DNA of 40,120 nt, taken from positions 1 to 40,120 of the IMG/VR virus record IMGVR_UViG_3300030406_000116. One strand, given 5' to 3'. A program made the position numbers and the translations under genes. The notes beneath the pieces are model-generated. The model was given only the letters and a program-made list of their open reading frames with translations, did not search any database and was not told the origin of the DNA. Numbering within the stretch: the stretch's first letter is position 1; every line of letters starts with the position of its first letter. Shown piece after piece: positions 20,005-30,100 of this stretch. Source of the stretch: a virus.

Positions 20005-20994
20005 ATGGCAAACGCAAGTCCTGTCTCAGTCGGTAGAGTAAATGCAGGTGGTAGTGAAGACGCTCTGTTTCTGAAAGTTTTTGCAGGAGAAGTATTAACT
20101 TCTTTTGATAGAGCTTCAGTTACAGAAGGTGCTGAAATGGTGAGAACTATCAGCAACGGAAAAAGTGCAACATTCCCAGTAATGGGTAGAGTTGCGGCGG
20201 CTTACCACACAGCAGGTAACGAGATTACTGGCTCAGACGTAAATCACAACGAGAAAGTCATTACAATTAATGACCTTCTATTATCTTCTGTATTCTTATC
20301 GAATATTGAAGAGGCAAAAAACCATTGGGACGTAAGAAGTGCATACTCTGGTGAAATTGGTAGAGCTTTGGCTTTCCAAAAAGATAAGCACGTTTTACAA
20401 ACTATTGGTCAAGCGGCTCAGGCTTCAGCAAACGTATCCGACAGTGGATATGCTTCTGGTACTGTATTAACAAACACTTCAATCGCTTCAGCAACGGCGG
20501 CAACTGCGGCTAATGCAATGATTGATGAGTTGTTCAATGCGGCTAAACAGCTTGACGCTAACTATGTTCCTAAAGAAGGCAGAAAAGCCTTTATGAAGTT
20601 AGAGGAATATTACAAACTAGCTAATGCTACTAATGCAGTTAATGTTGACTTTAGTGGTAAGGGTTCAATCGCCGAAGGTAAAGTTCTAAGAATTGCAGGA
20701 ATAGATATTGTTCCTGTGGCTCACTTTGGTGACATTGCGGTAGACAACTCGTCTGCAACTGGTGTTGCAGGTGGTTCAGCTACAGCAGGTGGCTCTAACC
20801 CACAACAAGTAAACTTAGCTAACTATGTATGTCTAGTATCACACCCTTCAGCAGTAGGTACTGTTAAGTTAATGGACTTATCTTCTGAAATGGAATATGA
20901 CATTAGACGTCAAGGTACGCTAATGGTAGCAAAATACGCTATGGGTCATGGAGTTCTAAGACCTGAAGCGGCTGTAGGAATTAAAGAAGCGTAA
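20005..20994 (+). CDS. Major capsid protein (T7 gp10-like)
   Basis: A 329-residue HK97-fold capsid subunit (T7 gp10A: 345). Typical features are the N-terminal GGSEDALFLKVFAGEVLTSF, RTISNGKSATFPVMGRV, the EKVITINDLLLSSVFL segment, and GVLRPEAAV near the C-terminus. It has the strongest ribosome site of the late block, and a hairpin terminator follows, which fits the high expression expected of a capsid. I see no T7-like frameshift extension. Confidence 0.96.
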   Translation: MANASPVSVGRVNAGGSEDALFLKVFAGEVLTSFDRASVTEGAEMVRTISNGKSATFPVMGRVAAAYHTAGNEITGSDVNHNEKVITINDLLLSSVFLSNIEEAKNHWDVRSAYSGEIGRALAFQKDKHVLQTIGQAAQASANVSDSGYASGTVLTNTSIASATAATAANAMIDELFNAAKQLDANYVPKEGRKAFMKLEEYYKLANATNAVNVDFSGKGSIAEGKVLRIAGIDIVPVAHFGDIAVDNSSATGVAGGSATAGGSNPQQVNLANYVCLVSHPSAVGTVKLMDLSSEMEYDIRRQGTLMVAKYAMGHGVLRPEAAVGIKEA

Positions 20995-21021
20995 TCTTTA
21001 CGTTACTTTATACTTATAAGG

Positions 21022-21060
21022 ACTAGGGGACGAGGGAGACTGACTCCCCTAGTTTAAATT
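21022..21060 (+). terminator. Terminator after the capsid gene
   Basis: ACTAGGGGA (21022-21030) pairs perfectly with TCCCCTAGT (21045-21053). An alternative inner hairpin is GGGAG/CTCCC. The tail is TTAAATTT, less T-rich than a canonical terminator. The place is the same as T7 T-phi, the main phage-polymerase terminator just after gene 10, which also relies on a stable hairpin and is leaky. Confidence 0.85.
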
Positions 21061-21076
21061 TAGAAAAAGGAAAAGC

Positions 21077-21673
21077 ATGACAACACAAATTACACCAACA
21101 ACAGAACTTCAAGCTGTTAATATAATGCTTTCCGTAATTGGCGAAGCTCCTGTAAACAGTATAACAGGTACTAACAGTGTTGATGTATCAGTCGCTAAAA
21201 ATATATTAGACGAAACATCTATGTCAATACAAGGTGCAGGACATAACTTTAATCGTCATATAAATTATACAGTGTCTTTAGATACAAATAACAAAATTCC
21301 CCTTCCAACAAACTGCGTTCAAGCAGACGACCATTCTCGGTCATACAACTACACAATCAGAGACGGATTTCTATATGACATAGAAAACCATACTGATGTC
21401 TTTACGTCAGCTCCTAAGCTAGATGTAGTTTTAATTCAACAATTTGAACATATCCCAGAATACGCAAGACGATATATTACAATGAAAGCCGCTAGACGTT
21501 TTGCTTCTAGGTTTATTGGTGACCAAAAAATTACACAATTAATAGGACAAGATGAACAAGAAGCGTTAGTTAGTTTTGAACAAGCAGATACAAGGGAGTC
21601 AGATTTAAACATATTAGAAGGTGACTCAAACACTTATTCAATAATAAATAGACCAACTAGAAGGACATACTAA
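21077..21673 (+). CDS. Tail tubular protein A (T7 gp11-like)
   Basis: A 198-residue adaptor joining the portal to the nozzle (T7 gp11: 196). The family pattern is clear: TELQAVNIMLSVIGEAPVNS at the N-terminus, the middle IPLPTNCVQAD, and YITMKAARRFASRFIGDQ. AAAAAGG precedes the ATG. Its stop overlaps the next start (TAATG). Confidence 0.94.
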   Translation: MTTQITPTTELQAVNIMLSVIGEAPVNSITGTNSVDVSVAKNILDETSMSIQGAGHNFNRHINYTVSLDTNNKIPLPTNCVQADDHSRSYNYTIRDGFLYDIENHTDVFTSAPKLDVVLIQQFEHIPEYARRYITMKAARRFASRFIGDQKITQLIGQDEQEALVSFEQADTRESDLNILEGDSNTYSIINRPTRRTY

Positions 21674-24180
21674 TGGCTGTAGTTTCGCAGAGTATTCCTA
21701 ATTTTATAAATGGAATTAGTCAGCAAACCCCAACGCAAAGAGGTATTAATCAAGGTTCTGACCAAGTAAATTTACAAAACAATATAGTGGACGGTCTTAG
21801 TAAAAGACCACCGTTTGAGTATATCGCTACTGTAGATAGTACAAATGTATATCCCAACACAACTAAAGTGTGGAGTATACAAAGAGATGAACAAAACCAG
21901 TACATTGTAGCTTTATATAATGGTGGTATAAAAGTTTATGATTTAGCAGGTAATGAAAAAACTGTAACAATACAAAGTGGTGCTAGTTATTTAACAAGTA
22001 CAAATCCAAGAGACGATTTTAAATTAGTTAATATAGCTGACTTTACTTTTATTGCTAACAAATCAATAAAACCTACTGCGGACACAAATCAATCTGCGGC
22101 AAAACAAGAAGAATTTTTAATATATGTAAAAGCTACTAACTACGGTAGAGAATACACAGTAACTTTAACACACCCTAATATGCCTTATGGTCATAAAGTT
22201 ATCTTTCAAATGCCGTCAGGTAATGACGCAACAACTGATAGTGAATTTAGAGACTCAGATAAAATTAAAGATATTTTATTGTACGGTACATCTAGTCAAC
22301 ACTGGAATGGTTCAGCGTCACAAATAGGATTTAAAACAGTTAGAACAGATACTAACGCTACTTTGTCTACATCACAAGGTTTAGCAAACTATTCAGGTAT
22401 TACGTCTCATTTTACTTTTGAAAGTTATGACAACGTAATATATGGAAAACCTACAGGCACAGTGTCGTCACCTAATACGTTAGCTGATTATACTGTAAGT
22501 ACGTCAGACGGTGCAGGTAGTACAGCTATGTATCACATAAGAGATACAATACAAGATTTTAGTAAATTACCTTATTATGGTAAAACAGGAGTTATTATTA
22601 AAATAACTGGTGAAGAAGGAGATACACTATCTGATTACTTTGTAAAATTTACAGGTAATGGTGTGTGGTCAGAAACTATTGCACCTGCAACAAGTGTAGG
22701 TGTTACTAATAGCACAATGCCTCATGCGTTAGTTAATAACAATAACGGAACATTTACATTTAAAGAATTAGATTATGGTGATAGAACATGTGGAGATAGT
22801 GATACAAATGCTGACCCTAGTTTTATTGGTAAGACTATACAAAATTTAACATTTTATAAAAATAGATTAGGAATACTGTCAGGTGAAAATTTAATTTTAT
22901 CTGAAAACGCAGGGTTCTTTAACTTTTTTGCAACAACAGTTACACAAGTATTAGACACAGACCCTATTGATATAGCGGCGTCTGGTACACAAGTTAATAC
23001 ATTGAAAAATTCTGTATCATTTAATGAAACATTATTGTTATTTTCTGATACAGCACAATACAAGTTAGACCACGCAGGTGATACAATAAGTCCAACTACA
23101 GCTATACTTAATGAAGTATCTAGTTTTGAGCATGATGACTCTGTTACACCTGTAGCGGCAGGACGTTTTGCTTACTTCTGTCAAAAAAGAAATAACAACA
23201 CAGCAGTTAGAGAATATTATGCTGATGATGATACATTAACAAATGACGGTTTAGATATAACAGTAGCAGTACAAAATTTATTACCTACTAATCCATATCA
23301 AATTATTAGTAACACGATTGAAGATACATTAGTATTTTTACATGCAGACACAAACGACACACAAACTGCACCTTATACTACAGGAACAGCCGCAAATCCG
23401 ACTAATGCAGATACAATGTTTATATACAAATATTTCTTTGATAGAGGAGAAAAAGTACAAACAGCTTGGTCTAAATGGATATTTAATGGTGCTAAAATAA
23501 TAGGTGGTTTATCTGTAGACAGTTATATTTATTTATTAGCTGTAGAAAATACAGATACAAAATTATTTAGAATAGATTTAAGAAATTTAAAAGACCCTAC
23601 ATTAGGGTTTGGCATGTATGTAGACTTGAAAAAAACTGTTACAGGAACTTATGATAGTGCTACAGACTTAACAACTTTAACTTCTCCGTATGGAGCAAAA
23701 ACTGGTTTGACTGCTATAGATAATACAAACGGCACAAACTATACACTTACAAATACTACAGGTTCAACATACACATTAGTAGGTAATCACACAAATGTTA
23801 CTATTGGTGTTCCGTATGAGTCAAAGTATGTTTTAAGTCCACAATACATACGAGAAGATACTGGTAGAGGGTTAGTTGCAGTTACTTCAGGAAGATACCA
23901 AATTAGAAATATATCTTTTGATTATGAAAATTCTGGTTATTTTCAAGTTGAGGTAACACCACAAAATAGAAACACTAACACAACATTTATGACTGGTTAC
24001 GTTATCGGATTTACAGGAGCTCCAAACCAAGTACCTCTTGCAACAGGTACACTAAGAGTTCCTATACAATGTAGAAATACAGATTTTACATTAGAGATAA
24101 AAAGCTCTTCACACTTGCCTATGTATTTAGCTAGTGCTGAAGTAGAAGGTTACTATCATAGACGTTCAAGAAGAATGTAA
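21673..24180 (+). CDS. Tail tubular protein B, nozzle (T7 gp12-like)
   Basis: An 835-residue beta-rich nozzle protein (T7 gp12: 794). The hallmark N-terminus is SIPNFINGISQQTPTQRGIN and DGLSKRPPFEY. A middle block includes FYKNRLGILSGENLILSENA and FNETLLLFSDTAQY. The C-terminus has YFQVEVTPQNRN and ends RRSRRM. It forms the hexameric tube through which DNA leaves and to which the fibres attach. Confidence 0.95.
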   Translation: MAVVSQSIPNFINGISQQTPTQRGINQGSDQVNLQNNIVDGLSKRPPFEYIATVDSTNVYPNTTKVWSIQRDEQNQYIVALYNGGIKVYDLAGNEKTVTIQSGASYLTSTNPRDDFKLVNIADFTFIANKSIKPTADTNQSAAKQEEFLIYVKATNYGREYTVTLTHPNMPYGHKVIFQMPSGNDATTDSEFRDSDKIKDILLYGTSSQHWNGSASQIGFKTVRTDTNATLSTSQGLANYSGITSHFTFESYDNVIYGKPTGTVSSPNTLADYTVSTSDGAGSTAMYHIRDTIQDFSKLPYYGKTGVIIKITGEEGDTLSDYFVKFTGNGVWSETIAPATSVGVTNSTMPHALVNNNNGTFTFKELDYGDRTCGDSDTNADPSFIGKTIQNLTFYKNRLGILSGENLILSENAGFFNFFATTVTQVLDTDPIDIAASGTQVNTLKNSVSFNETLLLFSDTAQYKLDHAGDTISPTTAILNEVSSFEHDDSVTPVAAGRFAYFCQKRNNNTAVREYYADDDTLTNDGLDITVAVQNLLPTNPYQIISNTIEDTLVFLHADTNDTQTAPYTTGTAANPTNADTMFIYKYFFDRGEKVQTAWSKWIFNGAKIIGGLSVDSYIYLLAVENTDTKLFRIDLRNLKDPTLGFGMYVDLKKTVTGTYDSATDLTTLTSPYGAKTGLTAIDNTNGTNYTLTNTTGSTYTLVGNHTNVTIGVPYESKYVLSPQYIREDTGRGLVAVTSGRYQIRNISFDYENSGYFQVEVTPQNRNTNTTFMTGYVIGFTGAPNQVPLATGTLRVPIQCRNTDFTLEIKSSSHLPMYLASAEVEGYYHRRSRRM

Positions 24181-24181
24181 T

Positions 24182-24673
24182 ATGGAAGAAAAAGAAAAGT
24201 ATGTACGACCTGCAATTTTAAAAGACGCATTGGAGTTAGCTCCAAAAATGCGTAAAGAAGACAGAGCTGAAATATTGGCGTCAGATAATATGTCACCATT
24301 ACAAGCTCTTGTTGTTCCTTTTACAATTAAAGGTGCAAAAATATATTCAATTATTGGTACTAAAGAAGAAGGTGTCATAGGTATGTTTGGGTCAACCCCA
24401 AGCAGTGAGCCTGACTTTGGTATCGCTTGGTTATTGTCTGCAAACAATTTAGCAAACAATCACGCTAGGCAATTTTTAAAAGAATGTCCTTATTGGGTAT
24501 CTCAAATGGGTGAAGGTTATAAACACTTATATAATTTTGTAGATAAAAGAAACTGGGTAGCTTTAAAATGGTTACAGCTACTTGGGTTTGAAGTAAAAGA
24601 AGAGTTCCCTACTTATGGACATAAACAAATACCATTTTTATTAATGATGAAGGAGTTAAAATGTGCGGTGTAA
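24182..24673 (+). CDS. GNAT-fold protein at the gp13 position
   Basis: A 163-residue protein in the place of T7 internal virion protein gp13. The sequence has an acetyltransferase-like (GNAT) look: a helix pair KDALELAPKMRKEDRAEIL, a strand block GVIGMFGSTPS, and the C-terminal NFVDKRNWVALKWLQLLGFEV. The usual acetyl-CoA P-loop is not clearly present, so it may be a structural protein built on the fold rather than an enzyme. It overlaps the next gene by 13 bases. Confidence 0.8.
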   Translation: MEEKEKYVRPAILKDALELAPKMRKEDRAEILASDNMSPLQALVVPFTIKGAKIYSIIGTKEEGVIGMFGSTPSSEPDFGIAWLLSANNLANNHARQFLKECPYWVSQMGEGYKHLYNFVDKRNWVALKWLQLLGFEVKEEFPTYGHKQIPFLLMMKELKCAV

Positions 24674-25197
24674 ATGAAGCAATGGCGGCTTTTAAAATAG
24701 TCGGAGCTGTCGCTAGTCACCGAGAAAAGAAACAACAAGCAATAAACAAAGCGGCGGCAGATGAAAGAACAAAGCGTAACGCTGACCAAGCATACTTAAA
24801 TGATTTATCAAAAATAGAAACTGAAAGAGGTATGGCGGCTAGAGAAAAATATATTGCTGAAATGAGAAGTAACTTTGCTAGAAAAGCGGCACAAGCAAAC
24901 GCTCTTAATTTAGGTTTTGGTAACTCAGTTAGGGTAGTACAAAACATAGGAACGGAAGCTGACGCTGAATATAACAACATTATGGCTGATTACATGGGTG
25001 ATATGATTACTCTTAATAATCAACGAAGTGACGCATACGCTAACTTACAACGAACATACAATAGTATTACACCAACATACGAACCTAGCTTTATGAGTCT
25101 TGCATTAGATATTGGTGGTGCAGGAGCAGATTACATGGGTAAACCAAAAGATGAAAGAAGGTTCTTTACAAATTATGGAAATCAAAAAACAGGATAG
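24661..25197 (+). CDS. Internal virion protein B (T7 gp14-like)
   Basis: A 178-residue helical protein (T7 gp14: 196) starting MCGVNEAMAAFKIVGAVASH, followed by Lys/Ala-rich coiled-coil-like helices and a Gly-rich patch (LNLGFGNSVRVVQNIG). In T7 the equivalent is ejected first and forms a pore in the outer membrane. It overlaps the gene upstream, and gp15 begins three bases after the stop. Confidence 0.85.
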   Translation: MCGVNEAMAAFKIVGAVASHREKKQQAINKAAADERTKRNADQAYLNDLSKIETERGMAAREKYIAEMRSNFARKAAQANALNLGFGNSVRVVQNIGTEADAEYNNIMADYMGDMITLNNQRSDAYANLQRTYNSITPTYEPSFMSLALDIGGAGADYMGKPKDERRFFTNYGNQKTG

Positions 25198-25200
25198 CAC

Positions 25201-27171
25201 ATGGCATATAGAAGTAAAATAAGTAGAAATAGATATTATGGCTCTACATTTGCAGGACGTGTCGCTACTACAAGAGAAACACCTTTAACTGACATTGTAG
25301 ACGCTATTAATAGAAACACAGGAAAGCTAGAAAGATTTGCTTCTAATTATGTTGAAGGTAAAAAAGACGCCGCAGATAAATATTTAGAAGGTTACTATGC
25401 TACAGGTGGTACACCAGAAAATTTAAGTAATGAAATATTAAATGGTAAACACCCTGAACTAGAAGGCATATACGCACAAACTGCTATAGATACACACAAC
25501 GGAAGATTTATGGCGGCTAAAGCTATTAATGAAATTGAAAGATTAAAAGATACTTATAAGCCGTTTGACGGTGACGGACAAACATGGAATGAATGGGTAA
25601 GTAGTTTAAGAGATGAAAACGGTCATGCTGTTATTCCTAGCTTAGAAGGCAAATCAAAAGGTTTTAACACAGGGTTTGCTACTGTATTTGGTGAATATAG
25701 AGCTCAGTCTCTTGTTAATGACGCAGAAATGCGTGGTAATTATTGGAACGCTAAAAAACAAGAAGCAGGTATGACTTACATGCACACTGAACTAATGACT
25801 ATGAATAAAGTTGGTGAACAATATTGGGCTCAATTAGAAACTTTAAATACACAATTACCAAATGTATCTGGTTTAACTGGTAAACAATATTATTTTACTA
25901 CAGAAGAAATGAACCAATTAGCTATTAATCATGCTTCTTGGATTTTATCCACAGCAACAACCACAGCAGAATTAGATAAAGCTATGTCTATCTTAAATGC
26001 TGACAGAGGTACTGGTAAAGGTGGTAATCCATTAGGTTCATTAATGAATACAAAAAGAAAAGACGTAGCAGAATTAGTTGAAAGTATAAATAATAAAAAA
26101 ACACAGCTAACTAATCAAGGTAGAGCAGACATAGAGTACCAAGAAAAACAAGACGTAAAAGAAATTTTCAATACTCTTATTAATAGTAATGGTACATTAG
26201 AAGATAGAAATAAAGCTATTAACGCTATTAAACAAGGTAACTTTGGTGAGCCAAGATTAATTGAAGCTGTTAATGATTTCTATAATAAGAATAGATTTAC
26301 TAATACTGACCCTGCGGCAATGGACGATTTCTTTAAAGAAGTGTTGTCAGGTCAATATGAAAGTCCTAAAGATTTAATTGTTGCAATGCTTGATAAAGGT
26401 ATTCCTACAGATAAATTAGGAACAGCTTTATCTTATTGGTCTTATTGGAATAGTGATAATGAACAAGGAAAGAAACCTATTTACTTTACTGATACAACAT
26501 ATACAAAAATGACAACCAATATATTAACTTCAGTTAAAGGTGCGTTTACTGACAGAACTTCAGGATTAGCTATAGACGGACAAGAAGAAGCGGTAATGAA
26601 CGCTAATAATTATATTATTAAATCTATTGTTCAATTTGAAATGGATTTTAAAGCAAAAAATAATGGTCAAGAACCAAGTGATATAGATAGATTAAATTTT
26701 ATGGAAAAACTTGGTAAAACAGTTCAAACAATCTTTCAAGCAGAAAAGACGCCTTACCCTGAAGGATTAAAACCATTTACAGAAATTGAAGTAGATTTAC
26801 AAAAGAAACAACAAGAAGAAGATGAGAAAAATTTAATAATAGAGCAGAATACAAATACGTTAAATGAAAATGTTTCTAACTTCTTACAAACTTTTGATGT
26901 ATCACAAATTCCTACATTTGATTTAGATGAAGATACATCATTCTTTAGAAGTAGAGACGCAGAAAAAGGAATATTTAGAAGAGAGAAATTACTTCCTGCA
27001 TTAACAGAAGCATTACAAAGTTCATTTAATGTAGAAAATCTTGGTGAAATTTTAACTAGATTACCCCAAGAAGATTATAACACTATGATTAACAACTTAG
27101 CTAAGTATCTTAATGTCGAGGCACAAGATATAAAATTAGCTATACAACAAATAGCTGAGGCACAACAATAA
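25201..27171 (+). CDS. Internal virion protein C (T7 gp15-like)
   Basis: A 656-residue mostly helical protein (T7 gp15: 747) in the expected order between gp14 and gp16. The N-terminus is basic (YRSKISRNRYYGSTFAGRVA), and the body has several long amphipathic helices. In T7 it forms, with gp16, the periplasmic DNA-translocation tunnel. The C-terminus is Gln/Glu-rich. Its stop overlaps the gp16 start by one base. The assignment rests on order, size and helical character more than on motifs. Confidence 0.85.
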   Translation: MAYRSKISRNRYYGSTFAGRVATTRETPLTDIVDAINRNTGKLERFASNYVEGKKDAADKYLEGYYATGGTPENLSNEILNGKHPELEGIYAQTAIDTHNGRFMAAKAINEIERLKDTYKPFDGDGQTWNEWVSSLRDENGHAVIPSLEGKSKGFNTGFATVFGEYRAQSLVNDAEMRGNYWNAKKQEAGMTYMHTELMTMNKVGEQYWAQLETLNTQLPNVSGLTGKQYYFTTEEMNQLAINHASWILSTATTTAELDKAMSILNADRGTGKGGNPLGSLMNTKRKDVAELVESINNKKTQLTNQGRADIEYQEKQDVKEIFNTLINSNGTLEDRNKAINAIKQGNFGEPRLIEAVNDFYNKNRFTNTDPAAMDDFFKEVLSGQYESPKDLIVAMLDKGIPTDKLGTALSYWSYWNSDNEQGKKPIYFTDTTYTKMTTNILTSVKGAFTDRTSGLAIDGQEEAVMNANNYIIKSIVQFEMDFKAKNNGQEPSDIDRLNFMEKLGKTVQTIFQAEKTPYPEGLKPFTEIEVDLQKKQQEEDEKNLIIEQNTNTLNENVSNFLQTFDVSQIPTFDLDEDTSFFRSRDAEKGIFRREKLLPALTEALQSSFNVENLGEILTRLPQEDYNTMINNLAKYLNVEAQDIKLAIQQIAEAQQ

Positions 27172-30100
27172 TGGCAGAATGGAAACTAGATACTAGAACC
27201 ACGCCAGAAAAAGTAAGAGATAAAAGAAATAAAAGAAACCAAAAGATAAAATTAAAAAAAGCTGAGTCTGAAGCTGAGGCTTTAGAACAAATACAAACTG
27301 AAGAATTTTATAATGCGGCTGTTTCTTACTACAACTGGCGAGAAGGTACAGATGAATATTCATCATATAGTCACGCCGATATATTAGATAAATTTTATAC
27401 AGACAGGTCATGGAGAAACAACAATACTATCTCTATGGGTAAAGATATGTATGCGGCAATTAATACAGATGACCCAGACCAATTAAATAATTTTGCTTAT
27501 ATATCACAAACGTATGAAGCACTCCCTAGTTTTTGGAACGACCCTAATAGAACTTTTGGTGGTTGGTTAATAGACAACGGTGGAGCTATGTTAGCTGACC
27601 CAGTAAACCTTATAGGTTTTGGTGTTGGTGGACAAGCGGCAAAACAAGCATATAAACAAACATTAAAAGAAGCTCTTAAAGGTAAAGTTGCAAAAGAGAT
27701 TAATGATAGAGTTTTAAAAGAAGCACAAAAACAAGCACAACAAGAAGCACTAGGACAAGCTATTAAAAAAGGTGCATTGTATGAAGGTTTTATTGGTGCA
27801 GGTGTTACAGGTGTGCAAGACACAATGCTACAAACAACTGCGATACAAACAGGCGTACAAGAAGATTTTAGTTTGAAACAATTAGGATTGTCTACTGCCG
27901 CAGGGTTTGGATTTGGTACTGTGTTTGGTGGTTCATTTGCTTATGGTGGTTTTAAATTAACTAACAGAGCTATGAAAAACAGAGCTGTTAAACAGTTAGA
28001 AGACTTACATAATTATGGAAGAGATGACATTACAGGTAAAAGATTATTTACAGATTTAGCAGATAAAAAAGAAAAAAAGTTTTATTATAAAAATCTTAAA
28101 AAAGAAGAAATAGATAAAATAGAACAAGACTCTATTTTAAAAGGAAAAGATTTAGATGAAAAAATACAAAATTTAAGAAACGAAGTTAGAGTATCAGGAC
28201 GAGGCAGACCACCTAAAGAAAAATTAAATTACGATAAATTAGATGAACGTGGTAATACTGGTGCAGTAAAATATATTCAAATTATTGCTAGAGAAAACGC
28301 TAAAGAAATAGGAACAGAAACTATAACTTTTGATGAAATGAAAGTTATTGCAGAAAAATTTGGTGCTGACCCTAAGAAGTTAATGAAGTTAGCAAAATCA
28401 AAAGCAAAAGAAGATAAAGAGTTATTTGGTTTAATGATAGCACATAAAGACTTGTTATTAAAACAAGGTGATGACCAAATGAAATTAGCTAACGACTTTT
28501 TTAGAGAAGGAATTACTGAAGCAGAAAAACAATCTATTAGAGTAGAATTTAAAAAAAGAGCTCAAGTTGCTTTAGAATTAATTAAAGTACAAAAAGAATT
28601 ACAAGAAAACTACGCAAGAGCTACAACAGCAGGTAGAGTCAAAGGTGACGCTGAAAGAGCAACTGAACTTAAAATGTTGCCTGAAGACCCTGAAATGAAA
28701 AAGCTCATGGAGACAGACATAGACGCTTACATAAAAGCAGTGGCGTTATTAGATGACCCTAATCAAGCTATTCTTGCATTACAAAATGTAAGAAAAGTAA
28801 ACAAATGGGATTTAGCGGCAGAGTATGTTAATAATAACTTATTGTCTTCCCCTGATACACACATATTAAACATTATATCAGGTCTTACACAAACACAATG
28901 GAAACCATTTGTAATGTTGTTGAGAGCGGCAAACCTGTCTTTTAGAGATTTTCAGCGTTCTAAAATTGTAGCAAGAGAAGCGTTCCAAACTTACATTTAT
29001 CAATATGTCTATACTGGTTATGCACTGCGAAGAGCAATGAAAGCCTTTTATATGGGAAGACCATTACTTGATAGTGCAAATTTAAAGTATGATAATAATA
29101 TAAGACAAGGACAACTTCAGCGTTGGATAAATGAAACAGGTAAAATATTAACTGAACCGTTAGGTATATTTGGCACTGGAATACAGCGAGGTATTATTAA
29201 TCCAATAGCTCAAATTACTACAGCACCATTAAGAGTATTGTCAGCAGGTGACGAGTTCTTAAAACAGATGATGTTTAAAGGAAGAATGGCGGCAGAAATA
29301 AATTCAAGAATATATAAAGAAACACCTGACATTGGTGTGTTTAGTAATAGACAACAATATGTAAAAAGATTTAGAGAGTTAGAAAAAGATTATATTAGTG
29401 AAACAGGTGCGGCAATAGACTCTGGTGATAAAATAGAAAATATTTTAAATAGTCCTTTACAATACGCAAGAGAAGGTTCGTACACACAATCAGCACGTTC
29501 TTTTAATCCTGTAACTAAGACTTATGAAGGTGGAGTAACTGGTGCAGTTCTATCATTTACTAATAGACATAAATGGTTAAGAGTGTTTGGATTGCACTTT
29601 ATTAATACTCCTTCAAACTTATTACGTTGGAACTTTCAACATTTACCATTCTTAGGTAGATTTCAATTTCAAATGAGACACATGTTAGCTAAAGGTGCAG
29701 ACGGTAAATATCTAAATCCTGAAGCGGCGGCAGAAGCTAATGCTAGAATACAAGCAGGTTGGTTACTGTGGAGTGCGGCAATGCTTATGGCTATTAATGG
29801 TAGAATTACTGGTGGTGGTTCAAGAGACTGGAAAGAAAATGAAGAACGAAAGAAAAACACTGGTTGGCAAGAATACTCATTAAAAATGGACGACGGTAGA
29901 CATATATCTTTAAATAGATTAGACCCTATCTTTATGCCATTTATGATAGCGGCTGACATGGTTGACGCTATTGGTGATTTCTTAAAACACAATGAAGATT
30001 TACCAACAGAAGTAGAAAACCAATATACAGAATTAGCAATGGGTGTTGTAGCTAGTATGACAAGAAATTTAACTTCTAAATTCTATACAAGAAATATTTT